From positions 1,674,001 to 1,738,000 of the forward strand of contig JAPWDM010000023.1 of the NCBI GenBank assembly GCA_035578155.1: a DNA stretch of 64,000 nucleotides. The letters run 5' to 3'. This DNA is from Brachynemurus nebulosus (lineage: Eukaryota; Arthropoda; Insecta; Neuroptera; Myrmeleontidae). The translations under genes and the position numbers were made by a program. The notes under the pieces were generated by a model, which was not told the DNA's origin, ran no database searches, and saw nothing but the letters and a program-made list of their open reading frames with translations. Below, piece by piece: positions 33,548-47,445 of the stretch. Within the stretch, counting starts at the first letter, position 1. Each line of letters starts with the position of its first letter.

Positions 33548-36500
33548 CACCTAACATGAACCTGACCTTACATGAACCTGACGTAACATGAAAATCACCT
33601 AACATGAACCTAACCTAACATGAATCTGACCTAACATGAACCTGACCTAACATGAACCTAACCTAACATGAACCTTACCTAACATGAACCTGACCTAACA
33701 TGAACCTAACCTAACATGAACCTGACCTAACATGAACCTAACCTAACATGAACCTGACCTAACATGAACCTAACCTAACATGAACCTGACCTAACATGAA
33801 CCTAACCTAACATGAACCAAACCTAACATGAACCTGACCTAACATGAACCTGACCTAACATGAACCTAACCTAACAGCAAACTGACCTAACATGAACCTC
33901 ACCTAACATGAACCAAAACTAACATGAACCTGACCTAACATGAACCCGACCTAACATGAACCTAACCTAACATGAACCTGACCTAACATGAACCTGACCT
34001 AACATGAACCTAACCTAACATGAACCTGACCTAACATGAACCTGACCTAACATGAACCTGACCTAACATGAACCTGACCTAACATGAACCTGACCTAACA
34101 TGAACCTCAACTAACATGAACCTAACCTAACATGAACCTGACCTAACGTGAACTTCACCTAACATGAACCTGACCTAACATGAACCAAAACTAACATGAA
34201 CCTGACCTAACATGAACCCGACCTAACATGAACCTAACCTAACATGAACCTGACCTAACTTGAACCTGACCTAACATGAACCTAACCTAACATGAACCTG
34301 ACCTAACATGAACCTGACCTAACATGAACCTAACCTAACATGAACCTAACCTAACATGAACCTGACCTAACATGTACCTGACCTAACATGAACCTAACCT
34401 AACATGAACCTGACCTAACATGAACCTGACCTAACATGAACCTAACCTAACATGAACCTGACCTAACATGAACCTGACCTAACATGAACCTAACCTAACA
34501 TGAACCTGACCTAACATGAACCTGACCTAACATGAACCTAACCTAACATGAACCTGACCTAACATGAACCTGACTTAACATGAACCAAACCTAACATGAA
34601 CCTGACCTAACATGAACCTGACCTAACATGAACCTAACCGAACATGAACCTGACCTAACATGAACCTCACATAACATGAACCTAAGCTAGCATGAACCTG
34701 ACCTAACATGAACCTGACCTAACATGAACCTAACCTAACATGAACCTGACCTAACATGAACCTAACCTAACATGAACCTGACCTAACATGAACCTGACCT
34801 AACATGAACCTAACCTAACATGAACCTGTTCTAACATGAACCTGACCTAACATGAACCTAACCTAACATGAACCTGACCTAACATGAACCTAACCCAACA
34901 TGAACCTAACCTAACATGAACCTCACCTAACATGAACCTCACCTAACATGAACTTAACCTAACATGGACCTCACCTAACATGAACCTCAACTAACATGAA
35001 CCTAACCTAACATGAACCTCACCTAACATGAACCTAAGCTAACATGAACCTGACCTAACATGAACCTGACCTAACATGAACCTAACCTAACATGAACCTG
35101 ACCTAACATGAACCAAACCTAACATGAACCTGACCTAAAATGAACCTGACCTAACATGAACCTAACCTAACATGAACCTAACCTAACATGAACCAGACCT
35201 TACATGAACCTGACGTAACATGAAAATCACCTAACATGAACCTAACCTAACATGAACCTGACCTAACATGAACCTAACCTAACATGAACCTGACCTAACA
35301 TGAACCTGACCTAACATGAACCTAACCTAACATGAACCCGACCTAACATGAACCTGACCTAACATGAACCTAACCTAACATGAACCTGACCTAACATGAA
35401 CCTCAACTAACATGAACCTAACCCAACATGAACCTGACCTAACATGAACCTGACCTAACATGAACCTAACCTAACATGAACCTGACCTAACATGAACCTG
35501 ACCTAACATGAACCTAACCTAACATGAACCTGTCCTAACATGAACCTCAACTAACATGAACCTGACCTAACATGAACCTGACCTAACATGAACCTGACCT
35601 AACATGAACTTGACCTAACATGAACCTAACCTAACATGAACCTGACCTAACATGAACCTGACCTAACATGAACCTGACCTAACATGAACCTGACCTAACA
35701 TGAACCTAACCTAACATGAACCTAGCCTAACATGAACCTAACCTAACATGAACCTGAACTAACATGAACCTGACCTAACATAAACCTGACCTAACATAAA
35801 CCTGACCTAACATGAACCTGACCTAACATGAACCTAACCTAACATGAACCTGACCTAACATGAAACTGACCTAACATGAACCTAACCTAACATGAACCTG
35901 ACCTAACATGAACCTGACCTAACATGAACCTAACTTAACATGAACCTGACCTAACATGAACCTGACCTAACATGAACCTAACCTAACATGAACCTGACCT
36001 AACATGAACCTGACCTAACATGAACCTAACCTAACATGAACCTGTTCTAACATGAACCTGACCTAACATGAACCTAACCTAACATGAACCTGACCTAACA
36101 TGAACCTAACCCAACATGAACCTGACCTAACATGAACCTGACCTAACATGAACCTCACCTAACATGAACCTAACCTAACATGAACCTCACCTAACATGAA
36201 CCTCAACTAACATGAACCTAACCTAACATGAACCTGACCTAACATGAACCTCACCTAACATGAACCTAACCTAACATGAACCTAACCTAACATGAACCAG
36301 ACCTTACATGAACCTGACGTAACATGAAAATCACCTAACATGAACCTGACCTAACATGAACCTCACCTAACATGAACCTAACCTAACATGAACCTTACCT
36401 AACGTGAACCTGACCTAACATGAACCTAACCTAACATGAACCTGACCTAACATGAACCTGACCTAACATGAACCTAACCTAACATGAACCTGACCTAACA

Positions 36501-38002
36501 TGAACCTGACCTAACATGAACCTAACCTAACATGAACCTGACCTAACATGAACCTGACCTAACATGAAACTAACCTAACATGAACTTGACCTAACTAGAA
36601 CCTGACCTAACATGAACCTAACCTAACATGAACCTGACCTAACATGAACCTGTCCTAACATGAACCTAACCGCACAGAACCTGACCTAACATGAACCTGA
36701 CCTAACATGAACCTAACCTAACATGAACCTGACCTAACATGAACCTCACCTAACATGAACATAACCTAACATGAATCTGACCTAACATGAACCTCACCTA
36801 ACATGAACCTAACCTAACATGAACCTTACCCAACATGAACCTGACCTAACATGAACCAAACCTAACATGAACCTGACCTAACATGAACCTGACCTAATAT
36901 GAACCTAACCTAACATGAAACTGACCTAACATGAACCTGACCTAACATGAACCTGACCTAACATGAACCTAACCTAACATGAACCAAAACTAACATGAAC
37001 CTGACCTAACATGAACCCGACCTAACATGAACCTAACCTAACATGAACCTGACCTAACATGAACCTAACCTAACATGAACCTGACCTAAAATGAACCTGA
37101 CCTAACATGAACCTAACCTAACATGAACCTAACCTAACATGAACCAGACCTTGCATGAACCTGACGTAACATGAAAATCACCTAACATGAACCTAACCTA
37201 ACATGAACCTCACCTAACATGAACCTCACCTAACATGAACCTAACCTAACATGAACCTTACCTAACATGAACCTGACCTAACATGAACCTAACCTAACAT
37301 GAACCTGACCTAACATGAACCTGACCTAACATGAACCTAACCTAACATGAACCTGACCTAACTAGAACCTGACCTAACATGAACCTAACCTAACATGAAC
37401 CTGACCTAACATGAACCTGTCCTAACATGAACCTAACCTAACAGAACCTGAGGTAACATGAACCTGACCTAACATGAACCTAACCTAACATGAACCTGAC
37501 CTAACATGAACCTCACCTAACATGAACCTAACCTAACATGAACCTTACCTAACATGAACCTGACCTAACATGAACCTAACCTAACATGAACCTGACCTAA
37601 CATGAACCTGACCTAACATGAACCTAACCTAACATGAACCTAACCTAACATGAACCTGACCTAACATGAACCTAACCTAACATGAACCTGACCTAACATG
37701 AACCTAACCTAACATGAACCTGACCTAACATGAACCTGACCTAACATGAACCTAACCTAACATGAACCTGACCTAACATGAACCTGACCTAACATGAACC
37801 TGAACTAACATGAACCTAACCTTACATGAACCTGATCTAACATGAACCTGACCTAACATGAACCTGACCTAACATGAACTTAACCTAACATGAACCTGAC
37901 CTAACATGAACCTCACCTAACATGAACCTAACCTAACATGAACCTGACCTAACATGAACCTCACCTAACATGAACCTAACCTAACATGAACCTAACCTAA
38001 CC
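33548..38002. repeat. Telomere-derived 16-bp minisatellite, block 2
   Basis: About 278 units of the CATGAACCTRACCTAA repeat. The rare unit variants (for example CCGCACAGAACC at 36670, and GACGTAACATGAAAATC) occur in the same order as in block 3, so the block was copied as a whole together with its gene segment. Confidence 0.95.
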
Positions 38003-38514
38003 TTATTTTGGTTTCAAATCTAGTGTACCTTTCTCTGTCTACTTTGACTTGAACATAATTTTTTATAATAATATTGTTGAAAAAATTCCAATTTGTTATG
38101 TTAACTAAACATGTACCCCACCTGACGGACGTCTATGACTTCCAAGATAGTCACTAGGGGAACATTTGTGTGACTATCTTGGACGGCTACTGTATATACT
38201 AATTTTATCTACCTATATTTATGAAGGGGGAGTGGTATATGGTGTGGAAGTGGAAGGGGCGGGGGTAGTGGGAGATTCCGAAAAACAAGATTACATTACA
38301 TATGACAAATGCAAACAAACACGTGACAAAAGATTGAAATTGACAAAAAGACAATATTACAGAAAAATACAGTTTTAAAAGTTTGAACATGAACTAACGG
38401 TTCGAAACAATATTGTCACAGTTTGAAAAATAAAAGTGGTATTTTGCAAAGTAAAGTATTTGTTTATTATTTATTTATGATGTCTGATATTTAATTCTGT
38501 CAACATTATTCCAG

Positions 38515-39749
38515 GATTCAATGAAATGTTGGTGGCAGTGGCTGTGAATCAAGAGGCTTCAAAAACTCCTGGTAAAGAAGCCGTGGCAATGGAAGCGTTC
38601 GCTCGAGCCTTACAACAACTTCCGACAATTATAGCCGATAATGCCGGATACGATTCGGCACAGTTAATCAGCGAATTACGGGCTCATCATGTTCAAGAAA
38701 AAACCACTTACGGTTTAAGTAAGTAACATTTTTAGTAAAAAAAAAAAAAAAAAAAATATAAAATAAAAATAAATAAAAATTTAATTTAAAAGATGAACAT
38801 TTGAAAAACTGCTAATTATTAACTTCCCATTGGAAGTTATTATAATGGGTTCGATTTTACGAATCGCTAATTTAGACATATCTTCACGTTTCACGGTCAC
38901 TAGAATCCGAATCCATCGTTTTTAGCGTGATGTCTGTGTGTGCGTTCGCTCGTTCGTTCTTGAATTTTGTTTCGTCTCGCAGATCTCGAGAACAAATAAT
39001 AATATCAACTCCGGACTAATTTCATTAGATGCGTAATTAAAAAACGAAGACTGGATAAAGTTTTCAGCAAATTCGGATTAGCGGTTTGTTTTTTGTGATA
39101 AAAAAAACGGAATTAACTTTATTAACATAACATAGATTATATGGATTTTTTACCATGTCTTTATTATATAATGGCCTAAGAATCTCCCGTGACGTTAAAA
39201 ACGCCAGTAAATTATTAAAAAAAAAATTATTAAAAAAAATAAAAAAAAAAAACGAAAGAAACTTTTTGTGAAATATTTTTTGTTTCGTGTATCTTGAAGA
39301 CAAATTATGTTATCATTTGTTTGATAAGGGTGGAGCCCCCACCCTTAGGTACAGAAGCCGAAGCCCCGGGTGTGGTGGAAGGGGCAAAGCCTCTATCGGG
39401 GGCCCAGGGGAGGAGTCCCCTGAATTAAAAAAAAGTTATTCATATGCAATAGTCTTTAAGGGCATCCAATGGGAAGTTGACAGTGTGGGTAGACCTGTCT
39501 CTCCAAATTTTTTAATAAATTAACGAATATTTATTAATTCACTGAAAATTATTGACGTTTTTTGTCATATTTTCAGATATGAATACAGGAAAATTAGGTG
39601 ACATGAAAGAATTAGGAATTACAGAATCATTTGTAGTTAAACGGCAAGTATTACTGTCGGCTGCTGAAGCTGCCAAAATGATTTTACGTGTTGATGATAT
39701 CATTAAAGCTGCACCACGAAAACGTGTCCAAGATCGGGGAATGTGTTAA
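38515..39749 (+). pseudogene. CCT2: CCT2 (TCP-1 beta) 3'-terminal gene fragment, copy 2
   Basis: Exon A is 38515-38718 and exon B is 39577-39749, exactly 6846 bp from copy 1. Acceptors, donor, reading phase and stop codon are the same, and the encoded residues are identical to copy 1. It is preceded by minisatellite, so no upstream CCT2 exons can belong to it. Any transcript would have to start within the array. It is best called a 5'-truncated duplicate; whether it is transcribed is unknown. Confidence 0.93.
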
Positions 39750-39874
39750 GCTAATTTGCAAAATTTCATTAATTTCACATTTTTTTGTTACATTACGTTC
39801 TTTTTATAACGCTTTAATTTTTTTTAAGTATAACACACACTTTGTCATAATTATTTATAATATGCATTCTGTAA

Positions 39875-39880
39875 AATAAA
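39875..39880 (+). terminator. Poly(A) signal AATAAA of CCT2 fragment, copy 2
   Basis: Same position relative to the stop codon as in copy 1. Confidence 0.62.
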
Positions 39881-40151
39881 ATATAACCAGATATTCATTT
39901 TTTTTTCCTTTTCAAAACACCCGATTTCGTTTCACCCTTTATACTTCTTCTAAAAGGAAACCAATTAGAGGTGTGATTTAATGTTCAGCCGTCTGGTGGT
40001 GAACAGAAAAACTACTGCGACTAGGTTAAACAGCTGAAGGTGGTAGCAATAAAAACAACTTTACAATTTACAATACTTAATAATATTCATAATAATTAGC
40101 ATATTTACAAACCCTGTACCAGTTGAATTAGCAATGCAAAAACTGCAAAGA

Positions 40152-40393
40152 TGGGAGCATTCGAAACGCACCTAGTCAAAGTGTCTTGATCTTACTTTTA
40201 AGAACATTACACTTGTTTTGAAGTGTTTCTGTCTTACTTTGGAGATATTTGTATATTCTTGTCTCTCTTTCCATGTTCTTGAGAGAAGGGTGAAGTGTAT
40301 ACGATGTATACCGAACGCTATTCGGTATACATCGTATACTTAGCGTTCGGTATATATCGTATACATACCTTCACCCCTCTCTCAAGAACATGG
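40152..40393. mobile_element. Truncated foldback MITE at array junction 2
   Basis: Same 242-bp left portion and same breakpoint (AAGAACATGG then CACCTAACATG) as at junction 1, showing that both junctions descend from one event. Confidence 0.9.
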
Positions 40394-43300
40394 CACCTAA
40401 CATGAACCTGACCTTACATGAACCTGACGTAACATGAAAATCACCTAACATGAACCTAACCTAACATGAATCTGACCTAACATGAACCTGACCTAACATG
40501 AACCTAACCTAACATGAACCTTACCTAACATGAACCTGACCTAACATGAACCTAACCTAACATGAACCTGACCTAACATGAACCTAACCTAACATGAACC
40601 TGACCTAACATGAACCTAACCTAACATGAACCTGACCTAACATGAACCTAACCTAACATGAACCAAACCTAACATGAACCTGACCTAACATGAACCTGAC
40701 CTAACATGAACCTAACCTAACAGCAAACTGACCTAACATGAACCTCACCTAACATGAACCAAAACTAACATGAACCTGACCTAACATGAACCCGACCTAA
40801 CATGAACCTAACCTAACATGAACCTGACCTAACATGAACCTGACCTAACATGAACCTAACCTAACATGAACCTGACCTAACATGAACCTGACCTAACATG
40901 AACCTGACCTAACATGAACCTGACCTAACATGAACCTGACCTAACATGAACCTCAACTAACATGAACCTAACCTAACATGAACCTGACCTAACGTGAACT
41001 TCACCTAACATGAACCTGACCTAACATGAACCAAAACTAACATGAACCTGACCTAACATGAACCCGACCTAACATGAACCTAACCTAACATGAACCTGAC
41101 CTAACTTGAACCTGACCTAACATGAACCTAACCTAACATGAACCTGACCTAACATGAACCTGACCTAACATGAACCTAACCTAACATGAACCTAACCTAA
41201 CATGAACCTGACCTAACATGTACCTGACCTAACATGAACCTAACCTAACATGAACCTGACCTAACATGAACCTGACCTAACATGAACCTAACCTAACATG
41301 AACCTGACCTAACATGAACCTGACCTAACATGAACCTAACCTAACATGAACCTGACCTAACATGAACCTGACCTAACATGAACCTAACCTAACATGAACC
41401 TGACCTAACATGAACCTGACTTAACATGAACCTAACCTAACATGAACCTGACCTAACATGAACCTGACCTAACATGAACCTAACCGAACATGAACCTGAC
41501 CTAACATGAACCTCACATAACATGAACCTAAGCTAGCATGAACCTGACCTAACATGAACCTGACCTAACATGAACCTAACCTAACATGAACCTGACCTAA
41601 CATGAACCTAACCTAACATGAACCTGACCTAACATGAACCTGACCTAACATGAACCTAACCTAACATGAACCTGTTCTAACATGAACCTGACCTAACATG
41701 AACCTAACCTAACATGAACCTGACCTAACATGAACCTAACCCAACATGAACCTAACCTAACATGAACCTCACCTAACATGAACCTCACCTAACATGAACT
41801 TAACCTAACATGGACCTCACCTAACATGAACCTCAACTAACATGAACCTAACCTAACATGAACCTCACCTAACATGAACCTAAGCTAACATGAACCTGAC
41901 CTAACATGAACCTGACCTAACATGAACCTAACCTAACATGAACCTGACCTAACATGAACCAAACCTAACATGAACCTGACCTAAAATGAACCTGACCTAA
42001 CATGAACCTAACCTAACATGAACCTAACCTAACATGAACCAGACCTTACATGAACCTGACGTAACATGAAAATCACCTAACATGAACCTAACCTAACATG
42101 AACCTGACCTAACATGAACCTAACCTAACATGAACCTGACCTAACATGAATCTGACCTAACATGAACCTAACCTAACATGAACCCGACCTAACATGAACC
42201 TGACCTAACATGAACCTAACCTAACATGAACCTGACCTAACATGAACCTCAACTAACATGAACCTAACCCAACATGAACCTGACCTAACATGAACCTGAC
42301 CTAACATGAACCTAACCTAACATGAACCTGACCTAACATGAACCTGACCTAACATGAACCTAACCTAACATGAACCTGTCCTAACATGAACCTCAACTAA
42401 CATGAACCTGACCTAACATGAACCTGACCTAACATGAACCTGACCTAACATGAACTTGACCTAACATGAACCTAACCTAACATGAACCTGACCTAACATG
42501 AACCTGACCTAACATGAACCTGACCTAACATGAACCTGACCTAACATGAACCTAACCTAACATGAACCTAGCCTAACATGAACCTAACCTAACATGAACC
42601 TGAACTAACATGAACCTGACCTAACATAAACCTGACCTAACATAAACCTGACCTAACATAAACCTGACCTAACATGAACCTGACCTAACATGAACCTAAC
42701 CTAACATGAACCTGACCTAACATGAAACTGACCTAACATGAACCTAACCTAACATGAACCTGACCTAACATGAACCTGACCTAACATGAACCTAACTTAA
42801 CATGAACCTGACCTAACATGAACCTGACCTAACATGAACCTAACCTAACATGAACCTGACCTAACATGAACCTGACCTAACATGAACCTAACCTAACATG
42901 AACCTGTTCTAACATGAACCTGACCTAACATGAACCTAACCTAACATGAACCTGACCTAACATGAACCTAACCCAACATGAACCTGACCTAACATGAACC
43001 TGACCTAACATGAACCTCACCTAACATGAACCTAACCTAACATGAACCTCACCTAACATGAACCTCAACTAACATGAACCTAACCTAACATGAACCTGAC
43101 CTAACATGAACCTCACCTAACATGAACCTAACCTAACATGAACCTAACCTAACATGAACCAGACCTTACATGAACCTGACGTAACATGAAAATCACCTAA
43201 CATGAACCTGACCTAACATGAACCTCACCTAACATGAACCTAACCTAACATGAACCTTACCTAACGTGAACCTGACCTAACATGAACCTAACCTAACATG

Positions 43301-44864
43301 AACCTGACCTAACATGAACCTGACCTAACATGAACCTAACCTAACATGAACCTGACCTAACATGAACCTGACCTAACATGAACCTAACCTAACATGAACC
43401 TGACCTAACATGAACCTGACCTAACATGAAACTAACCTAACATGAACTTGACCTAACTAGAACCTGACCTAACATGAACCTAACCTAACATGAACCTGAC
43501 CTAACATGAACCTGTCCTAACATGAACCTAACCGCACAGAACCTGACCTAACATGAACCTGACCTAACATGAACCTAACCTAACATGAACCTGACCTAAC
43601 ATGAACCTCACCTAACATGAACATAACCTAACATGAATCTGACCTAACATGAACCTCACCTAACATGAACCTAACCTAACATGAACCTTACCCAACATGA
43701 ACCTGACCTAACATGAACCAAACCTAACATGAACCTGACCTAACATGAACCTGACCTAATATGAACCTAACCTAACATGAAACTGACCTAACATGAACCT
43801 GACCTAACATGAACCTGACCTAACATGAACCTAACCTAACATGAACCAAAACTAACATGAACCTGACCTAACATGAACCCGACCTAACATGAACCTAACC
43901 TAACATGAACCTGACCTAACATGAACCTAACCTAACATGAACCTGACCTAAAATGAACCTGACCTAACATGAACCTAACCTAACATGAACCTAACCTAAC
44001 ATGAACCAGACCTTGCATGAACCTGACGTAACATGAAAATCACCTAACATGAACCTAACCTAACATGAACCTGACCTAACATGAACCTCACCTAACATGA
44101 ACCTAACCTAACATGAACCTTACCTAACATGAACCTGACCTAACATGAACCTAACCTAACATGAACCTGACCTAACATGAACCTGACCTAACATGAACCT
44201 AACCTAACATGAACCTGACCTAACTAGAACCTGACCTAACATGAACCTAACCTAACATGAACCTGACCTAACATGAACCTGTCCTAACATGAACCTAACC
44301 TAACAGAACCTGAGGTAACATGAACCTGACCTAACATGAACCTAACCTAACATGAACCTGACCTAACATGAACCTCACCTAACATGAACCTAACCTAACA
44401 TGAACCTTACCTAACATGAACCTGACCTAACATGAACCTAACCTAACATGAACCTGACCTAACATGAACCTGACCTAACATGAACCTAACCTAACATGAA
44501 CCTAACCTAACATGAACCTGACCTAACATGAACCTAACCTAACATGAACCTGACCTAACATGAACCTAACCTAACATGAACCTGACCTAACATGAACCTG
44601 ACCTAACATGAACCTAACCTAACATGAACCTGACCTAACATGAACCTGACCTAACATGAACCTGAACTAACATGAACCTAACCTTACATGAACCTGATCT
44701 AACATGAACCTGACCTAACATGAACCTGACCTAACATGAACTTAACCTAACATGAACCTGACCTAACATGAACCTCACCTAACATGAACCTAACCTAACA
44801 TGAACCTGACCTAACATGAACCTCACCTAACATGAACCTAACCTAACATGAACCTAACCTAACC
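40394..44864. repeat. Telomere-derived 16-bp minisatellite, block 3
   Basis: About 279 units, one unit longer than block 2 and with the same order of variant units. The CCGCACAG marker (43532) is 1332 bp from the start of the next gene segment, as in block 2. Confidence 0.95.
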
Positions 44865-45376
44865 TTATTTTGGTTTCAAATCTAGTGTACCTTTCTCTGT
44901 CTACTTTGACTTGAACATAATTTTTTATAATAATATTGTTGAAAAAATTCCAATTTGTTATGTTAACTAAACATGTACCCCACCTGACGGACGTCTATGA
45001 CTTCCAAGATAGTCACTAGGGGAACATTTGTGTGACTATCTTGGACGGCTACTGTATATACTAATTTTATCTACCTATATTTATGAAGGGGGAGTGGTAT
45101 ATGGTGTGGAAGTGGAAGGGGCGGGGGTAGTGGGAGATTCCGAAAAACAAGATTACATTACATATGACAAATGCAAACAAACACGTGACAAAAGATTGAA
45201 ATTGACAAAAAGACAATATTACAGAAAAATACAGTTTTAAAAGTTTGAACATGAACTAACGGTTCGAAACAATATTGTCACAGTTTGAAAAATAAAAGTG
45301 GTATTTTGCAAAGTAAAGTATTTGTTTATTATTTATTTATGATGTCTGATATTTAATTCTGTCAACATTATTCCAG

Positions 45377-46610
45377 GATTCAATGAAATGTTGGTGGCAG
45401 TGGCTGTGAATCAAGAGGCTTCAAAAACTCCTGGTAAAGAAGCCGTGGCAATGGAAGCGTTCGCTCGAGCCTTACAACAACTTCCGACAATTATAGCCGA
45501 TAATGCCGGATACGATTCGGCACAGTTAATCAGCGAATTACGGGCTCATCATGTTCAAGAAAAAACCACTTACGGTTTAAGTAAGTAACATTTTTAGTAA
45601 AAAAAAAAAAAAAAAAATATAAAATAAAAATAAATAAAAATTTAATTTAAAAGATGAACATTTGAAAAACTGCTAATTATTAACTTCCCATTGGAAGTTA
45701 TTATAATGGGTTCGATTTTACGAATCGCTAATTTAGACATATCTTCACGTTTCACGGTCACTAGAATCCGAATCCATCGTTTTTAGCGTGATGTCTGTGT
45801 GTGCGTTCGCTCGTTCGTTCGTGAATTTTGTTTCGTCTCGCAGATCTCGAGAACAAATAATAATATCAACTCCGGACTAATTTCATTAGATGCGTAATTA
45901 AAAAACGAAGACTGGATAAAGTTTTCAGCAAATTCGGATTAGCGGTTTGTTTTTTGTGATAAAAAAAACGGAATTAACTTTATTAACATAACATAGATTA
46001 TATGGATTTTTTACCATGTCTTTATTATATAATGGCCTAAGAATCTCCCGTGACGTTAAAAACGCCAGTAAATTATTAAAAAAAAAATTATTAAAAAAAA
46101 TAAAAAAAAAAAACGAAAGAAACTTTTTGTGAAATATTTTTTGTTTCGTGTATCTTGAAGACAAATTATGTTATCATTTGTTTGATAAGGGTGGAGCCCC
46201 CACCCTTAGGTACAGAAGCCGAAGCCCCGGGTGTGGTGGAAGGGGCAAAGCCTCTATCGGGGGCCCAGGGGAGGAGTCCCCTGAATTAAAAAAAAGTTAT
46301 TCATATGCAATAGTCTTTAAGGGCATCCAATGGGAAGTTGACAGTGTGGGTAGACCTGTCTCTCCAAATTTTTTAATAAATTAACGAATATTTATTAATT
46401 CACTGAAAATTATTGACGTTTTTTGTCATATTTTCAGATATGAATACAGGAAAATTAGGTGACATGAAAGAATTAGGAATTACAGAATCATTTGTAGTTA
46501 AACGGCAAGTATTACTGTCGGCTGCTGAAGCTGCCAAAATGATTTTACGTGTTGATGATATCATTAAAGCTGCACCACGAAAACGTGTCCAAGATCGGGG
46601 AATGTGTTAA
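45377..46610 (+). pseudogene. CCT2: CCT2 (TCP-1 beta) 3'-terminal gene fragment, copy 3
   Basis: Exon A is 45377-45580 and exon B is 46438-46610, with the encoded residues identical to copies 1 and 2. The intron differs by one A in the poly(A) run and a T/G change near 45821. This is the last copy of the array; to its right lies the complete foldback MITE and then non-repeated DNA. That makes it the likely founder copy from which the array was amplified. Confidence 0.93.
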
Positions 46611-46735
46611 GCTAATTTGCAAAATTTCATTAATTTCACATTTTTTTGTTACATTACGTTCTTTTTATAACGCTTTAATTTTTTTTAAGTATAACACACA
46701 CTTTGTCATAATTATTTATAATATGCATTCTGTAA

Positions 46736-46741
46736 AATAAA
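46736..46741 (+). terminator. Poly(A) signal AATAAA of CCT2 fragment, copy 3
   Basis: Same position relative to the stop codon as in copies 1 and 2. Confidence 0.62.
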
Positions 46742-47012
46742 ATATAACCAGATATTCATTTTTTTTTCCTTTTCAAAACACCCGATTTCGTTTCACCCTT
46801 TATACTTCTTCTAAAAGGAAACCAATTAGAGGTGTGATTTAATGTTCAGCCGTCTGGTGGTGAACAGAAAAACTACTGCGACTAGGTTAAACAGCTGAAG
46901 GTGGTAGCAATAAAAACAACTTTACAATTTACAATACTTAATAATATTCATAATAATTAGCATATTTACAAACCCTGTACCAGTTGAATTAGCAATGCAA
47001 AAACTGCAAAGA

Positions 47013-47373
47013 TGGGAGCATTCGAAACGCACCTAGTCAAAGTGTCTTGATCTTACTTTTAAGAACATTACACTTGTTTTGAAGTGTTTCTGTCTTACTT
47101 TGGAGATATTTGTATATTCTTGTCTCTCTTTCCATGTTCTTGAGAGAAGGGTGAAGTGTATACGATGTATACCGAACGCTATTCGGTATACATCGTATAC
47201 TTAGCGTTCGGTATATATCGTATACATACCTTCACCCCTCTCTCAAGAACATGGAAAGTGAGACAGGAATATACAAATATCTCTAAAGTAAGACAAAAGC
47301 ACTTCAAAACAAGTGTAATGTTCTTAAAAGTAAGATCAAGACACTTTGGCTAGGTGCGTTTCGAATGCTCCCA
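47013..47373. mobile_element. Complete foldback MITE (family with TGGGAGC ends)
   Basis: A 361-bp element with long inverted arms. It begins TGGGAGCATTCGAAACGCAC and ends with the complement, GCTCCCA. The centre is a set of direct and inverted copies of TATACGATGTATACCGAACG. The short open frames inside are by-products of the palindrome. It has no transposase and would be mobilised in trans. A second full copy is at 49892-50264. Confidence 0.9.
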
Positions 47374-47445
47374 TTCTCATTCGCGCCTCTGGTGATAAAA
47401 TTAGAAGCTGTATCACGCAAAAATACATAAAAATATACGTGTACT

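Larger units (their letters stand above)
31157..47254. repeat. Macro-tandem array, period about 6.85 kb, three copies of a gene-bearing segment
   Basis: A 2.4-kb non-minisatellite segment begins at 31157, 38003 and 44865, spacings of 6846 and 6862 bp. The segments are separated by minisatellite blocks. Each segment holds intron sequence, two CCT2 exons, a 3' UTR and the left two-thirds of a foldback MITE. The copies differ by only a few bases; for example, a two-base change and a C/T change separate copy 1 from copies 2 and 3 near 31372 and 31487. Such identity indicates recent amplification or ongoing homogenisation. Confidence 0.95.

Noticed and set aside
47156..47353. Small coding frames in the foldback MITE
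   Set aside because: They arise from the TATACGATGTATACC palindromes and appear in both orientations in the two full MITE copies.
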